Shown: positions 5,520-17,183, counted from the stretch's first letter. The stretch is 64,000 nucleotides of DNA from Flavobacterium denitrificans DSM 15936 (GCF_000425445.1 NZ_KE384377.1:1-64000); one strand, 5' to 3'. Made by a program: numbers and translations. The notes: generated by a model not told the origin, from the sequence alone.

Positions 5520-7904
5520 TTAAAATTTGAAATTGTAACTCACCGCTGGAACAATACCAAATATTGATGTTTTTACTGCTTCGTTTTCGCCAGTGTCTAC
5601 ATTTTGGCGGAAATTTATAGAAGCCGCGTTTTTACGATTGTATAGATTGTAAATGCTGAAAACCCATTCGCCTTTCCAGTTTCGTTCTTTGTTTTTTCGA
5701 GGAGTCAAAGTTGCTGAAATATCTAAATGATGATAAGCAGGCAAACGGTTTTCGTTTCGAAGGCCGTAGCTCGGGACTGTGATTCCTAAATATTCGTATT
5801 GACCATTCGGATAAGTGACTGGCATTCCGGATTGTAACGCAAAGTTAGCACCAAATGACCATTTTTCGTTCAAATTATAAGCCGAAGTTATTGCTAAATT
5901 ATGTGTTTTGTCATAAGCGGAATTATACCATTGGCCATTATTGATCCCGGTTTCCTCGGGAGTTCTTCCCGGAGTCTGTTGTTCCGATTTTGACAAGGTA
6001 TAAGAAATCCATCCGTTAAATTTTCCTTCGTTTTTCTTTACCATGATTTCTAATCCATAAGCACGCATTTGGCCGTTCAAAATTACTTGTTCAATGGCAT
6101 TATTGGCAATTAAATCGGCTCCATCAATATAATCAAGACGGTTTTGAATTTCTTTATAATAAGTTTCAACTTCCAATGAATAAGCGCCATTTTTTATATT
6201 TCTAAAATAACCAACAGCAACTTGATCTGCAATTTGTGGTTTGATATAATTATCACTTGGCATCCAGACATCAAGCGGAGTAGGCGATGATGTATTTGAA
6301 ATCAATTGCAGATATTGCGCCATTCGGTTATAACTTCCTTTTATAGCATCTTCATCATTTAATTGATAAGAAACTGAAAAACGAGGTTCTAGATTGTTAT
6401 AGCTTTTAATTGATTTATTTTTGCCATAATATTCAGTGCCAATGGGTGTCGCTTTTTCATAAATCTGCATATCCGAATTGAAAATAACGGGATTGTTGTT
6501 TTCATAAAGATTGATTTCTGAAGGTCCTAAACGGTAAAATAAGCTGTATCTTAACCCGTAAGCGATTGTAATTTTGTTTGAAAGCTGATTTTCTGCATCA
6601 ATATAAATAGAAGGTTCAAAAGCATATTTTTTATCCAATTGATCTGGATTAATTCCTGATTCTGGACTACTTGGTTTGATGCTTCCCGGGTTGAATTTGT
6701 AGTAAATTCCATTTAAGCCGTAGCTCAATTTGCATTTATCTGAAATATAATGTTTGAAATCGTATTTAATATTATAGTTTTGAATGCCCGAATCCCATTT
6801 GAAGCCTACAAAATCAAGATCCAAACCATAGTAATAATCACTATAGATTAGGGATAAATTTGAAAATAATTTATCAGAATACAAATGATTCCAACGAAGA
6901 TTCAAGGTTGAATTTCCGTAAATATTAGTAAAGCTTTTATTTAAACTGAAAACATCGCGCCCAAAATATCCCGATAGGTACAAACTGTTATTGTCGTTTA
7001 ATTTATAGCTCAATTTGGTGTTCAAATCATAAAAATAAGCCGAATTGTCTTTTTGGTCTTCGGAGAGTTTTAAAAATAAATGCGCATATGAAGCTCTTCC
7101 TCCAATCAAAAAAGAACCTTTATCTTTTACTAAAGGACCTTCCGCTAAAAGACGGCTGGAGATTAATCCGATTCCACCGTTTACATGAAACTCTTTGCTG
7201 TTTCCGTCTTTTTGATAAATATCCAAAACAGATGAAGCTCTTCCTCCAAAGCGTGCCGGAATACCGCCTTTATACAATTTTAGATCTTTAATCGCATCCG
7301 GATTAAAAACGGAGAAGAAGCCAAAAACGTGAGAAGAATTGAAAATAGTAGCTTCATCTAATAAAATCAAATTCTGATCAGCGCCACCACCACGAACATT
7401 AAAGCCAGATGCACCTTCGCCAGCATTTGTAACCCCTGGAAGCAATAAAATAGATTTTAGGACATCAACTTCTCCCAAAACCACTGGCATCTTTTTGATA
7501 GTAGCAATTGAGAGCTTGTTGGCGCTCATTTCGGGAGATTTGGTATTTATTTTGCCTTTGTTTTCCTTGATTACAACTTCCTGCAGTTCCTGAGCTGTGC
7601 CTTCACTGAGGCTAAAATTCATTTTGGTATTTTGATTTAAAAGGACGGTTTGTTGCAATGTTTGATAGCCCACATAACTGATTTCGATTTGATGTTCTCC
7701 TTTTGGAATTGTCAGAGAGTAAAATCCGTATTCGTTTGTTGTAGTTCCAATTTTTAAAGAAGGAATATAGACATTTACGGCAATTAAGGTTTCGTTGCTT
7801 TTGTTGTCTTTTATAGTGCCACTAAGAGTGAATTTTTCTTGAGAATACGATGTAAACGCAGTTATAATTAAAAAAATAAATATGCCAATCTTTCGTATAA
7901 TCAT
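5520..7904 (-). CDS. TonB-dependent outer-membrane receptor
   Basis: A 794-residue receptor. Order: signal peptide (cleavage near residue 21, before QEKFTLSG); a carboxypeptidase-regulatory-like beta-sandwich (about 22-105, with GTTTNEYGFYSLTIPKG); the plug domain (about 140-235, with LLLPGVTNAGEGASGFNVRG); then a beta-barrel ending in the aromatic residue F (SYNFKF) needed for barrel insertion. It imports an unknown ligand with TonB-ExbBD energy. The DUF4249 lipoprotein follows 27 nt downstream. No sigma/anti-sigma pair is adjacent, so FecR-type signalling is not indicated. There is no clear consensus promoter in the 150-bp upstream gap. Confidence 0.92.
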   Translation of the reverse strand: MIIRKIGIFIFLIITAFTSYSQEKFTLSGTIKDNKSNETLIAVNVYIPSLKIGTTTNEYGFYSLTIPKGEHQIEISYVGYQTLQQTVLLNQNTKMNFSLSEGTAQELQEVVIKENKGKINTKSPEMSANKLSIATIKKMPVVLGEVDVLKSILLLPGVTNAGEGASGFNVRGGGADQNLILLDEATIFNSSHVFGFFSVFNPDAIKDLKLYKGGIPARFGGRASSVLDIYQKDGNSKEFHVNGGIGLISSRLLAEGPLVKDKGSFLIGGRASYAHLFLKLSEDQKDNSAYFYDLNTKLSYKLNDNNSLYLSGYFGRDVFSLNKSFTNIYGNSTLNLRWNHLYSDKLFSNLSLIYSDYYYGLDLDFVGFKWDSGIQNYNIKYDFKHYISDKCKLSYGLNGIYYKFNPGSIKPSSPESGINPDQLDKKYAFEPSIYIDAENQLSNKITIAYGLRYSLFYRLGPSEINLYENNNPVIFNSDMQIYEKATPIGTEYYGKNKSIKSYNNLEPRFSVSYQLNDEDAIKGSYNRMAQYLQLISNTSSPTPLDVWMPSDNYIKPQIADQVAVGYFRNIKNGAYSLEVETYYKEIQNRLDYIDGADLIANNAIEQVILNGQMRAYGLEIMVKKNEGKFNGWISYTLSKSEQQTPGRTPEETGINNGQWYNSAYDKTHNLAITSAYNLNEKWSFGANFALQSGMPVTYPNGQYEYLGITVPSYGLRNENRLPAYHHLDISATLTPRKNKERNWKGEWVFSIYNLYNRKNAASINFRQNVDTGENEAVKTSIFGIVPAVSYNFKF

Positions 7905-7990
7905 CTTTTTTATTTTGGTTTACATAGTTAAGAATTCTTACTAATATATTAAAACGAATTGGTTGTTAAATGTTAGTTAAGATAAACAAA

Positions 7991-8020
7991 AAAGACAACC
8001 TTATGAGGTTGTCTTTTTTT
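7991..8020 (-). terminator. Terminator of icd
   Basis: The stem AAAGACAACCT / AGGTTGTCTTT (7991-8001, 8006-8016) with loop TATG is followed on the minus strand by a T run from the A tract at 7988-7993. It also has a T run on the plus strand (8014-8020). It sits about 40 nt beyond the icd stop. Confidence 0.85.
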
Positions 8021-8056
8021 ATTTATTTGCAGTAGCGCATTTGTAATGCTCTGAAA

Positions 8057-10306
<2,250 letters not shown>

Positions 10307-10354
10307 TCAAAGGATGACGATATGAAAAGTATAGTCGGCTCAAAACGAGCGGAG

Positions 10355-10362
10355 CAAATATA
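10355..10362 (-). promoter_or_regulatory. -7 element of the icd promoter
   Basis: TATATTTG on the minus strand (10362-10355) fits TAnnTTTG; no clear TTG box is seen at the usual distance. It predicts a leader of about 70 nt that ends in a pure A15 tract (10294-10280) before the ATG. Confidence 0.5.
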
Positions 10363-10502
10363 ATAAAAACAGTCCGAAAACGGTGTAGTTTTGCTCAGAA
10401 ATAGAGGAATTATCAGATTGTTATTTCGTGCTTCTTAAATTGTCAAATCGATGATTTTGATATTAAAAAATTACAGTTTTGACAGTAGCTGAAAAAAAGG
10501 CA

Positions 10503-10544
10503 TAAAAAAAACTCGTTTCATATCATGTGAAACGAGTTTTTTAT
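10503..10544 (-). terminator. Terminator after rplS
   Basis: The stem AAACTCGTTTCA / TGAAACGAGTTT (10509-10520, 10528-10539) has T runs on both sides (A tract 10504-10510 for the minus strand). It lies about 20 nt beyond the rplS stop. Confidence 0.88.
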
Positions 10545-10561
10545 AACATTTAGATAAATGA

Positions 10562-10912
10562 TTATCTTCTTTTATCTTTAATCTTAGCTTTTTTACCAGT
10601 AAGTTGTCTGAAGTAGAAAATTCTAGCTCTACGTACATGACCTTTCTTATTGATTTCAATTTTTTGTAAAGCTGGTAAGTTAACTGGGAAGATACGCTCA
10701 ACTCCAATTGCTCCAGACATTTTACGGATTGTAAAAGTTTCTGTGTTACCAGAACCTCTTCTTTGAATAACAACTCCTTTAAAAAACTGAGTTCTTGTTT
10801 TTTCACCCTCTTTAATTTCGTAGAAAACTGTGATAGTATCTCCAGCTCCAAACTCAGGGAAATCTTTTTTAGCAACGAATTCGTCTTGAACGAATTTTAA
10901 TAAATCTGCCAT
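10562..10912 (-). CDS. rplS: 50S ribosomal protein L19
   Basis: A 116-residue ribosomal protein located at the 30S-50S interface. The typical start MADLLKFVQDEFV, the core FKGVVIQRRGSGNTETFTIRK and the basic tail GKKAKIKDKRR identify it. It follows trmD on the same strand, the usual bacterial order (trmD-rplS), but the gap is 233 nt and holds an inverted-repeat element (11059-11142), so a separate promoter or processing site is possible. A strong terminator follows. Confidence 0.97.
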   Translation of the reverse strand: MADLLKFVQDEFVAKKDFPEFGAGDTITVFYEIKEGEKTRTQFFKGVVIQRRGSGNTETFTIRKMSGAIGVERIFPVNLPALQKIEINKKGHVRRARIFYFRQLTGKKAKIKDKRR

Positions 10913-11058
10913 GATAATTTTATTATTATAGTTTTATATCGAGCAACATTCACGGATCTCGCCAGAGGTTGGTCAAATTCGGGTGCAAATGTAGAAAATA
11001 ATTATAAATTATGAATTATAAATTGTAAATTATTTTAAGTTGTTGATAAATTGAATGT

Positions 11059-11142
11059 TAGTCTCAGTTTTCAGTGGCAGTTTTCAGTTTTTGCCGCATA
11101 AATTTAGCATCTAAACTGAGAACCGAGACTGAGATTGAAAAC
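11059..11142. repeat. CAGTCTCAGTTTTCAGT-family hairpin, copy 1
   Basis: GTCTCAGTTTTCAGT and CAGTTTTCAGTTTTTGCC are followed by a diverged inverted return (CTAAACTGAGAACCGAGACT). The same motif family recurs at 20045-20125, 25226-25490 and 52281-52350, always between genes. Confidence 0.65.
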
Positions 11143-11145
11143 TAT

Positions 11146-11826
11146 TTAATGTTCTTCCAACAAATCCGGACGTCTATTTTTAGTGTGTTCAAAAGCTTTG
11201 TCTTCACGCCATTTGTCAATTTTTGCAGCGTGGCCACTGGTCAGGATTTCAGGAACTTTCCATCCTTTGTAATCTGCTGGTCTTGTATAAATTGGTCCTG
11301 ATAATAAATTATCTTGAAAACTGTCTGTTAAAGCTGATGTTTCATCACTTAAAACTCCAGGAATTAATCGGATCAAGGCATCCGATAAAACGATGGCGCC
11401 CAATTCTCCCCCAGATAAAACATAATCGCCAATTGAAATTTCTTTAGTAATAAAATGATCTCTAACTCTTTGGTCAACACCTTTGTAGTGTCCGCATAAA
11501 ATAATGATGTTTTTATACATTGACATTTTGTTGGCCATTTTTTGATTCAGTGTTTCTCCGTCAGGCGACATATATATTATTTCATCATATTCACGCTGAC
11601 TTTTTAAATGTGTAATGCAGTCGTCAATGGGCTGAATTGTCATGACCATTCCTGCACCACCGCCAAACGGATAATCATCTACACTTTTTTGTCTGTTGGT
11701 GCTATAATCACGAAGGTTATGAAAATGTACTTCGACAAGGCCTTTGTCAATAGCACGTTTCATAATCGAAGCTTCAAACGGGCTTCTTAATAATTCAGGT
11801 AAAAGTGTAATAATATCAATTCGCAT
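11146..11826 (-). CDS. trmD: tRNA (guanine-37-N1)-methyltransferase
   Basis: A 226-residue SPOUT methyltransferase that makes m1G37 next to the anticodon and so guards reading frame. Visible are [26 protein letters not shown], the knotted AdoMet site [14 protein letters not shown] and [13 protein letters not shown], and the C-terminal NRRPDLLE. Length is standard. It is upstream of rplS on the same strand. A -7 box TATCTTTG lies at 11858-11851, 24 nt before the ATG. Confidence 0.97.
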   Translation of the reverse strand: MRIDIITLLPELLRSPFEASIMKRAIDKGLVEVHFHNLRDYSTNRQKSVDDYPFGGGAGMVMTIQPIDDCITHLKSQREYDEIIYMSPDGETLNQKMANKMSMYKNIIILCGHYKGVDQRVRDHFITKEISIGDYVLSGGELGAIVLSDALIRLIPGVLSDETSALTDSFQDNLLSGPIYTRPADYKGWKVPEILTSGHAAKIDKWREDKAFEHTKNRRPDLLEEH

Positions 11827-11850
11827 TTCTCTTTTTCAAAAGTTTGGGTG

Positions 11851-11858
11851 CAAAGATA
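11851..11858 (-). promoter_or_regulatory. -7 element upstream of trmD
   Basis: TATCTTTG on the minus strand (11858-11851) matches TAnnTTTG exactly; the ATG begins at 11826. No good TTG box is present at the usual spacing. Confidence 0.5.
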
Positions 11859-12099
11859 CAAAGTAAATATGGAGAAATTTTAAAAATAGGAATTCAAAAA
11901 AAGAACTGCTTTCTTTTAACAAAATGTAGTTATTTTGAATATCGTGTTTTGTTTTTTAACGAACTGTTTATCAGTTTGATAAATAATAATTATATAACAT
12001 TAAAAGATTTTTATGTAACTTATATTTCTTAATTTTAAAGTACTATTACAAAGTTTTTTACTTACAGAATTGTTGCCTTAAATCTAAAAACTTTATCTA

Positions 12100-12465
12100 A
12101 TGAAAAATATAATTCTATGGTTTGCTGTAATGTTGTTATATGCATGCTCAAGTTCGAAAAATACTGGAGATAAATGGATCGGGATGTCCAAACAAAATCT
12201 TATAAAAAGTTGGGGAACTCCGGTGAGGACTTTCGACAATGCCGAAAATGGCGAAATTTTGGTTTACGCAGATCAGGTCTATGAAAAAGATAAGGATCGA
12301 GATCACGACTCTAGAATGGCAGGCACCTTTTATTGGAATTATATTTATATGTATGTAGATAAATCGGGAAAAGTAGCTTCTTTTAGAAATGAAAAACAAA
12401 ATTTTCCGCCACAATCTATTGACTCTTATAAATTGGCGGGCATGAATTTATTGACTGTGAAGTGA
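12100..12465 (+). CDS. Small hypothetical lipoprotein
   Basis: A 121-residue protein with an N-terminal lipoprotein signal (MKNIILWFAVMLLYAC, Cys16 at the lipobox). The mature region begins with a KWIGMSKQNLIKSWGTPVRTF segment that resembles the start of small beta-barrel-assembly-type (SmpA/BamE-like) folds. A charged KDKDRDHDSR loop and a YMYVDKSGKVASFR strand follow. No catalytic motif is seen. It stands alone, 272 bp from trmD and 98 bp before the reductase operon. The BamE resemblance is only a weak pattern. Confidence 0.75.
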   Translation: MKNIILWFAVMLLYACSSSKNTGDKWIGMSKQNLIKSWGTPVRTFDNAENGEILVYADQVYEKDKDRDHDSRMAGTFYWNYIYMYVDKSGKVASFRNEKQNFPPQSIDSYKLAGMNLLTVK

Positions 12466-12563
12466 TTCGGTAAAACATTTTGTTTTAAAAAGATTCCATT
12501 CCGTTTGCAAATAAGTACTATTTTTAAAGAATCAATTCCAAAAAGATTCTTTAAACTAAAAAA

Positions 12564-13109
12564 ATGTCTTCTCAAAAAATAAAAATATTTGCCATTGCGG
12601 GCAGTACTCGAAAAAATTCCAGCAATTTCAAAATTCTGAAATACATTTCAGAAAAAATAAATCCGCAATTTGAAATTGAAATATTTGAAGAAATAGATCA
12701 ATTGCCACATTTTAATCCTGATTTAGATCAGGAAATCCCTCCGCAGAAAGTTACTGAATTCAGAAACAAAATCATTCAGGCTGATGGCATATTGATTTGC
12801 ACGCCCGAATATGTTTTCAGTTTGCCAGGAACTTTAAAAAATGCTTTTGAATGGTGCGTTTCATCAACTGTTTTTTCTGGAAAAAATACAGGTCTTATTA
12901 CGGCATCTGCTTCTGGTGAAATGGGCCATGAGCAACTTTTGCTTATTATGAAAACCGTTGAAGCCAAATTGAATAATGATGCGCAACTCTTAATACAAGG
13001 CATTCGTGGAAAAATAGATGATGAAGGAAAAATTACAAATCCGGATACCGAAAAGGCTCTAGAAAGCTTTATAGCTAATTTTGGAAATCAATTTTTGAAC
13101 GAATTGTAG
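12564..13109 (+). CDS. NADPH-dependent FMN reductase (flavodoxin-like)
   Basis: A 181-residue flavoprotein reductase. The N-terminal strand and FMN phosphate loop read AGSTRKNSSNFKIL, and the second FMN motif is TPEYVFSLPGTLKNAFEW. Members of this family reduce quinones, azo compounds or chromate with NAD(P)H through FMN; the native substrate cannot be told. It is the first gene of a short plus-strand group with the TIM-barrel protein (51 nt later) and the cupin (33 nt further). Confidence 0.9.
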   Translation: MSSQKIKIFAIAGSTRKNSSNFKILKYISEKINPQFEIEIFEEIDQLPHFNPDLDQEIPPQKVTEFRNKIIQADGILICTPEYVFSLPGTLKNAFEWCVSSTVFSGKNTGLITASASGEMGHEQLLLIMKTVEAKLNNDAQLLIQGIRGKIDDEGKITNPDTEKALESFIANFGNQFLNEL

Positions 13110-13160
13110 GGAGTTTCAATAAAAAGACTAGATTTACTTTTAGATTATTTTTAAATTAAA

Positions 13161-14033
13161 ATGGTAACAAGAAGAAACTTTATTATAAACACAAGCTTGG
13201 CTGCAGCGGCAGTTTTAGCTGCTCCATCATTAGCTTTTACTATGAACAAAAAAGAAATTGGATTACAGTTATATACTTTACGTGATGAGTTGCCAAAAGA
13301 TGTAAAGTCAACTTTAGAGAAAGTCGCAAAAGCAGGCTACACAACCGTTGAGACATACGGTTTTTCTATAAAAGATCAATTTTGGGGATTATCGCCAAAA
13401 GAATTGAAAAAGATTCTAGATGATAATAACCTAAGGGCAGTAAGTGGGCATTATAATTTAGGAAGCTTTTTATACGATGGAAATACAGCCGAACTTGTTG
13501 CTGCAATTGAAGCGGCTAAGATCTTAAAGAATGAATTTTTGACTGTTCCTTGGGTCGAGCAGCATTTTAGAAAAAGTATTGAAAATTATAAAATAATAGC
13601 TGCACGTTTAAACGAGGCTGCAAAAATGTGCAAAAAGGCAGGTTTGAAATTGGCATATCATAATCATGATTTTGAATTCCAAAAGCATGATGGTATTACA
13701 GGTTATGAAATTCTGCTGAAAGAAACTGATAAAGATTTGGTTTATTTTGAATTGGATTTATATTGGGTCGCACGATCTGGAAATGATTCTTTAAAATTGT
13801 TTAAAGAAAATCCGGGACGTTTTAAAATGTGGCATGTAAAAGATATGGACAAAGCAAATCAGGCGCTGAATACTGAAGTGGGTTCAGGACTTGTTGATTT
13901 TAAGCCTTTGTTCAAAGAAGCAAAACAATCTGGAATGGTTCATTTTTTTGTAGAACAAGAAAATAATTATGTGCCAAATGTTTTTGAATCTATAAAAACG
14001 AGTTGTGATTTTATTTCTAAACAATTGCTTTAG
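13161..14033 (+). CDS. Tat-exported sugar phosphate isomerase/epimerase-like TIM barrel
   Basis: A 290-residue AP-endonuclease-2-type TIM barrel. The N-terminus VTRRNFIINTSLAAAAVLAA is a twin-arginine signal, so the protein is probably exported folded. The mature part opens with KEIGLQLYTLRDELP and carries metal-ligand positions typical of the fold: a Glu in TVETYGF, a His in AYHNHDFEF, an Asp/Glu pair in YFELDLYWV, a His in MWHVKDMD and a Glu in FFVEQE. Relatives act on sugars or inositols. The substrate is unknown. It sits between the FMN reductase and a cupin. Confidence 0.87.
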   Translation: MVTRRNFIINTSLAAAAVLAAPSLAFTMNKKEIGLQLYTLRDELPKDVKSTLEKVAKAGYTTVETYGFSIKDQFWGLSPKELKKILDDNNLRAVSGHYNLGSFLYDGNTAELVAAIEAAKILKNEFLTVPWVEQHFRKSIENYKIIAARLNEAAKMCKKAGLKLAYHNHDFEFQKHDGITGYEILLKETDKDLVYFELDLYWVARSGNDSLKLFKENPGRFKMWHVKDMDKANQALNTEVGSGLVDFKPLFKEAKQSGMVHFFVEQENNYVPNVFESIKTSCDFISKQLL

Positions 14034-14066
14034 AGATATATTGTTGTAAAAATTAAAATAAAAAAT

Positions 14067-14417
14067 ATGCAAAATTTTGGCACTAGCAAAGAATTTATAA
14101 AAGGAGATGAAATAGAATGGGAAGTAGTAGGAGAAGGAATAAAACGTAAAATTCTAGCCTTTGACGACCGAGTTATGCTTGTAAATGTTCATTTTGAAAA
14201 AGGAGGAATAGGTACTTTACACGATCATTATCATTCTCAGGTAACTTATATTGCAAGCGGAAAATTTGACGTAACCATTAGTGGTGTAACAGAAACATTA
14301 AAAGAGGGAGATAGTTTTTACATTCCGCCTCACGCTGTTCACGGCGTTGTTTGTCTGGAAGAAGGAATGTTGACTGACGTTTTCAGCCCTGCCCGTGAAG
14401 ATTTTTTGAACTATTAA
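14067..14417 (+). CDS. Single-domain cupin protein
   Basis: A 116-residue beta-barrel cupin. Motif 1 is HDHYHSQVTYIASGKFDVTISG and motif 2 is FYIPPHAVHGV, giving three or four His ligands for a divalent metal. Such small cupins bind or modify sugars, or act as dioxygenase-like enzymes. It begins 33 nt after the TIM-barrel gene and is the last gene of that plus-strand group. An inverted ATATAAG repeat (14433-14509) follows. Confidence 0.87.
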   Translation: MQNFGTSKEFIKGDEIEWEVVGEGIKRKILAFDDRVMLVNVHFEKGGIGTLHDHYHSQVTYIASGKFDVTISGVTETLKEGDSFYIPPHAVHGVVCLEEGMLTDVFSPAREDFLNY

Positions 14418-14432
14418 AGTTGAAAGATAAAC

Positions 14433-14509
14433 GATATAAGGGATATAAGTAAATTCAAGGTTTATTATGGATTCGAATAGTTTTCAAATGAACTTATATG
14501 ACTTATATG
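14433..14509. repeat. Inverted ATATAAGT/ACTTATAT repeat
   Basis: GATATAAGGGATATAAGT (14433-14450) faces ACTTATATGACTTATATG (14492-14509). The right half recurs, diverged, at 35659-35680 (CTTATATTCCTTATATGG), which marks a dispersed intergenic sequence. Confidence 0.55.
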
Positions 14510-14547
14510 GTTTAATGAATTTTAAAATTTATAGTTTTTTTAAAGTT

Positions 14548-14574
14548 TTGCTAAAGATTAGATTGGTATTTTTG
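14548..14574 (+). promoter_or_regulatory. Promoter of the MFS gene (near-leaderless)
   Basis: TTG (14548-14550), a 16-nt spacer and TATTTTTG (14567-14574) precede the ATG at 14579 by only 4 nt, so transcription would begin at or next to the start codon. Confidence 0.55.
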
Positions 14575-14578
14575 CACC

Positions 14579-15751
14579 ATGAATTTATCTAAAACAAATG
14601 TCCTTTTTATGGCAGTTTGCACGGGTCTTATAGTTGCAAATCTTTATTACTGCCAACCTTTGATTGTATTAATTGCCAACGAATTTAAAATCCCCGAAGC
14701 AGATGCCGGAACTATAACTTATTTAACTCAGGCGGGTTATGCTGTTGGGTTGTTTTTTATGGTGCCTCTTGGCGATAAAATCGAGCGAAAAAAGCAAATT
14801 CTAATAACCACTTTTGCTTCTATAATTGCTTTGTTGATTGCAGCAACAGCAAAAAGCTTTTTGATTTTGCAAATTGCTTCTTTGTTAATCGGAATTACGT
14901 CGATTGTGCCTCAGCTTATTCTGCCTTTGGCGGCATCTTTGAGTACACACGAACAACGAGGAAAAGTCATCGGGACCATTATGAGCGGTCTTTTGGTCGG
15001 CATTTTGCTTTCGCGAACATTAAGCGGATTTATTGGCCAGGTTTTGGGTTGGAGATCGATGTTTTATATCGCAGCCGGGATTTGTCTTTTGATCTTTTTT
15101 GTCATTCAAAGTACATTTCCAGTTAACAAACCTCAGTTTTCAGGTACTTATGGTGAATTGATTAAGTCACTTTTTACACTTATAAAAACGCAGCCAGTCT
15201 TGCGTGAAGCAACGGCAATAAATGTTTTCAGCTTTGCTCAGTTTGGTGCTTTCTGGACTACAATGGTTTTGTTGCTTTCGGGCGAACCGTTTGGTTTTAG
15301 TAGTGCTACAATTGGTTTATTCGGAATTGTAGGTGCTTCTGGAGCTTTGGCGGCGCCTTTGGTTGGTAAAATTGGAGATAAAGGAAATTCTAGAATTGCT
15401 GTTGGTTACGGTTGTTTATTAATCTTGATAAGCTTTCTGATTTTTTATTTTTCGATAGAAAGCGTAATCGGAATTGCAATTGGAATTGTATTTATTGATA
15501 TCGGAATCCAAGGTGTCCACATTTCAAATCAAACTCGAGTTTATTCGTTATTGCCAGAAGCTAGAAACAGGTTAAACACAGTTTTCATGTCGTTTAGTTT
15601 TTTAGGAACCGCTGCCGGATCTGCGTACGGATTATTGCTTTGGAAATTGGGAGGATGGCATGCAGTTGCGCTTGGATGTGTTGGCTTATCAGCATTGGCA
15701 TTTGTCGTTTACGGACTTACTTATAAATCTAAAAATAGAAAGACAAATTGA
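14579..15751 (+). CDS. MFS drug/metabolite efflux transporter
   Basis: A 390-residue inner-membrane protein with about 12 hydrophobic segments. The loop between segments 2 and 3 carries the major facilitator signature (FFMVPLGDKIERKKQ) and the repeat-half loop carries VGKIGDKGNSR. The first segment ends VANLYYCQP, common in DHA1-type efflux pumps. It probably exports a small molecule by proton antiport; the substrate is not deducible. It has its own promoter and no adjacent regulator. Confidence 0.88.
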   Translation: MNLSKTNVLFMAVCTGLIVANLYYCQPLIVLIANEFKIPEADAGTITYLTQAGYAVGLFFMVPLGDKIERKKQILITTFASIIALLIAATAKSFLILQIASLLIGITSIVPQLILPLAASLSTHEQRGKVIGTIMSGLLVGILLSRTLSGFIGQVLGWRSMFYIAAGICLLIFFVIQSTFPVNKPQFSGTYGELIKSLFTLIKTQPVLREATAINVFSFAQFGAFWTTMVLLLSGEPFGFSSATIGLFGIVGASGALAAPLVGKIGDKGNSRIAVGYGCLLILISFLIFYFSIESVIGIAIGIVFIDIGIQGVHISNQTRVYSLLPEARNRLNTVFMSFSFLGTAAGSAYGLLLWKLGGWHAVALGCVGLSALAFVVYGLTYKSKNRKTN

Positions 15752-15774
15752 TAAAAAATTAATTTGTAAATTTG
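15748..15774 (+). promoter_or_regulatory. Promoter of the dual immunophilin gene
   Basis: TTG (15748-15750), a 16-nt spacer and TAAATTTG (15767-15774), followed by an A-rich leader to the ATG at 15799. Confidence 0.55.
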
Positions 15775-15798
15775 CATTCAAATAAAAAAAATACAACA

Positions 15799-16731
15799 AT
15801 GGAAAACGGAATATACGCTAAATTCAATACTAGCAAAGGTTCGATTTTAGTAAAATTGACACACGATTTGACGCCAGGAACTGTAGGAAACTTTGTGGCT
15901 CTTGCAGAAGGAAATATGGAAAACAAAGTGAAACCTCAAGGGCAAAAATTCTACGACGGATTGAATTTTCACAGAGTAATAGCTGATTTTATGATTCAAG
16001 GTGGTTGCCCAAAAGGAACTGGAACTGGAGATCCAGGTTATAAATTTGACGACGAGTTCGTTTCAAGTTTAAAACACGATCGTCCGGGAGTTTTGTCTAT
16101 GGCAAACTCTGGTCCTGGAACTAATGGTTCGCAATTTTTCATTACTCACGTTCCAACTCCTTGGTTAGACGGAAAACACACTGTTTTTGGGCATGTTGTA
16201 GAAGGACAAGACGTAGTTGATGCAGTTGCTCAAGGTGATGCTTTGGAAACTTTAGAAATTATCAGAGTTGGTGAAGAAGCTCAAAAATGGAATGCAATTG
16301 AAGCTTTCATTTCTTTGAAAGGTGCTCGTATGAAAAGAGAAGCGGCTTTAAAAGCAGAATCTGAAGCAAAAATGGAGCAATTAGCTGCTGGTTTTGATAA
16401 AACTGAAAGCGGTTTACGTTATAAAATGATTCAAAAAGGAGAAGGGAAAAGAGCTGAAGCAGGAAAAACAGTTTCTGTTCACTACGAAGGATCTTTAGAA
16501 AACGGAAAAGTTTTTGATTCATCTTACCCAAGAAAAAAACCAATCGAATTCAAATTAGGAATTGGACAGGTTATCGAAGGATGGGACGAAGGTATTGCTT
16601 TATTGCAGGTTGGAGATAAAGCTCGTTTTGTAATTCCATCTGACTTAGCTTATGGACCATCAGGTGCAGGAGGAGTGATTCCACCACACGCAACTTTGAT
16701 TTTTGACGTTGAATTAATGGACGTTAAATAA
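15799..16731 (+). CDS. Cyclophilin-FKBP fusion peptidyl-prolyl isomerase
   Basis: A 310-residue protein from the ATG at 15799 (an earlier in-frame ATG at 15772 lies inside the -7 box). Residues about 5-150 are a cyclophilin ([36 protein letters not shown]). A charged, Ala-rich helix (about 160-200) links it to an FKBP domain ([60 protein letters not shown]). Both active sites look intact. Dual-family immunophilins of this kind have been described in Flavobacterium. No signal peptide is seen, so it is cytosolic and likely helps protein folding. Confidence 0.93.
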   Translation: MENGIYAKFNTSKGSILVKLTHDLTPGTVGNFVALAEGNMENKVKPQGQKFYDGLNFHRVIADFMIQGGCPKGTGTGDPGYKFDDEFVSSLKHDRPGVLSMANSGPGTNGSQFFITHVPTPWLDGKHTVFGHVVEGQDVVDAVAQGDALETLEIIRVGEEAQKWNAIEAFISLKGARMKREAALKAESEAKMEQLAAGFDKTESGLRYKMIQKGEGKRAEAGKTVSVHYEGSLENGKVFDSSYPRKKPIEFKLGIGQVIEGWDEGIALLQVGDKARFVIPSDLAYGPSGAGGVIPPHATLIFDVELMDVK

Positions 16732-16766
16732 GAATTTAGGAGCAATTTAGTATTGTTTTAAATAGT

Positions 16767-16799
16767 AATCCCATATGCCGCGGCATATGGGATTTTTTT
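16767..16799 (+). terminator. Terminator after the dual immunophilin gene
   Basis: A perfect 14-bp-arm palindrome, AATCCCATATGCCG and its complement (16767-16794), runs into a T7 tract (16793-16799). Confidence 0.93.
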
Positions 16800-16831
16800 A
16801 TATTTACTTAAAATAAAACAAAACCAAAGCA

Positions 16832-17131
16832 ATGAAATCAAAAATATTAACTTTAGCCGCTTTAGCTTTATTTGTAGCATCATGCGGTACGAAAAAAGCG
16901 TCTGCTACTCCAGCAGTTACAGAAACTGCAAAAGCAAAGGAATTGACTCCAGAGCTTGCTGCTGGTAAAAGCTTATATGAAAATAGCTGTGCAAAGTGTC
17001 ATAAATTGTACGAGCCAACGAAATTTACAAAAGAAGAGTGGCAACCAATTTTGGTTCGCATGCAGAAAAAAGCAAAATTAGATGATACTAATATGGCTTC
17101 GATAACAAGCTATATTCATTCACAATTGTAA
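16832..17131 (+). CDS. Small cytochrome c-like lipoprotein
   Basis: A 99-residue predicted lipoprotein (lipobox LFVASC near residue 19) with a linker rich in Ala, Thr and Lys and one haem c motif, CAKCH, preceded by GKSLYENS. The expected distal Met is in LVRMQKKAKL. The size suits a single-haem carrier anchored to a membrane facing the periplasm. It has its own terminator, so it is monocistronic. Redox partners are unknown. Confidence 0.87.
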   Translation: MKSKILTLAALALFVASCGTKKASATPAVTETAKAKELTPELAAGKSLYENSCAKCHKLYEPTKFTKEEWQPILVRMQKKAKLDDTNMASITSYIHSQL

Positions 17132-17152
17132 TATTACAATTGAATAAAAACA

Positions 17153-17183
17153 AAAAAACTATTCAATTTGAATAGTTTTTTTG
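17153..17183 (+). terminator. Terminator after the cytochrome gene
   Basis: The stem AACTATTCA / TGAATAGTT (17158-17176) is flanked by an A run on the left and T7 on the right, so it can work in both directions. Confidence 0.85.

Noticed and set aside
10471..10875. A 134-codon minus-strand frame overlapping rplS
   Set aside because: It is out of frame with rplS, which has an unmistakable L19 sequence, and its amino-acid texture (Leu/Lys/Ser-rich) is that of a shadow frame that also runs through the terminator.
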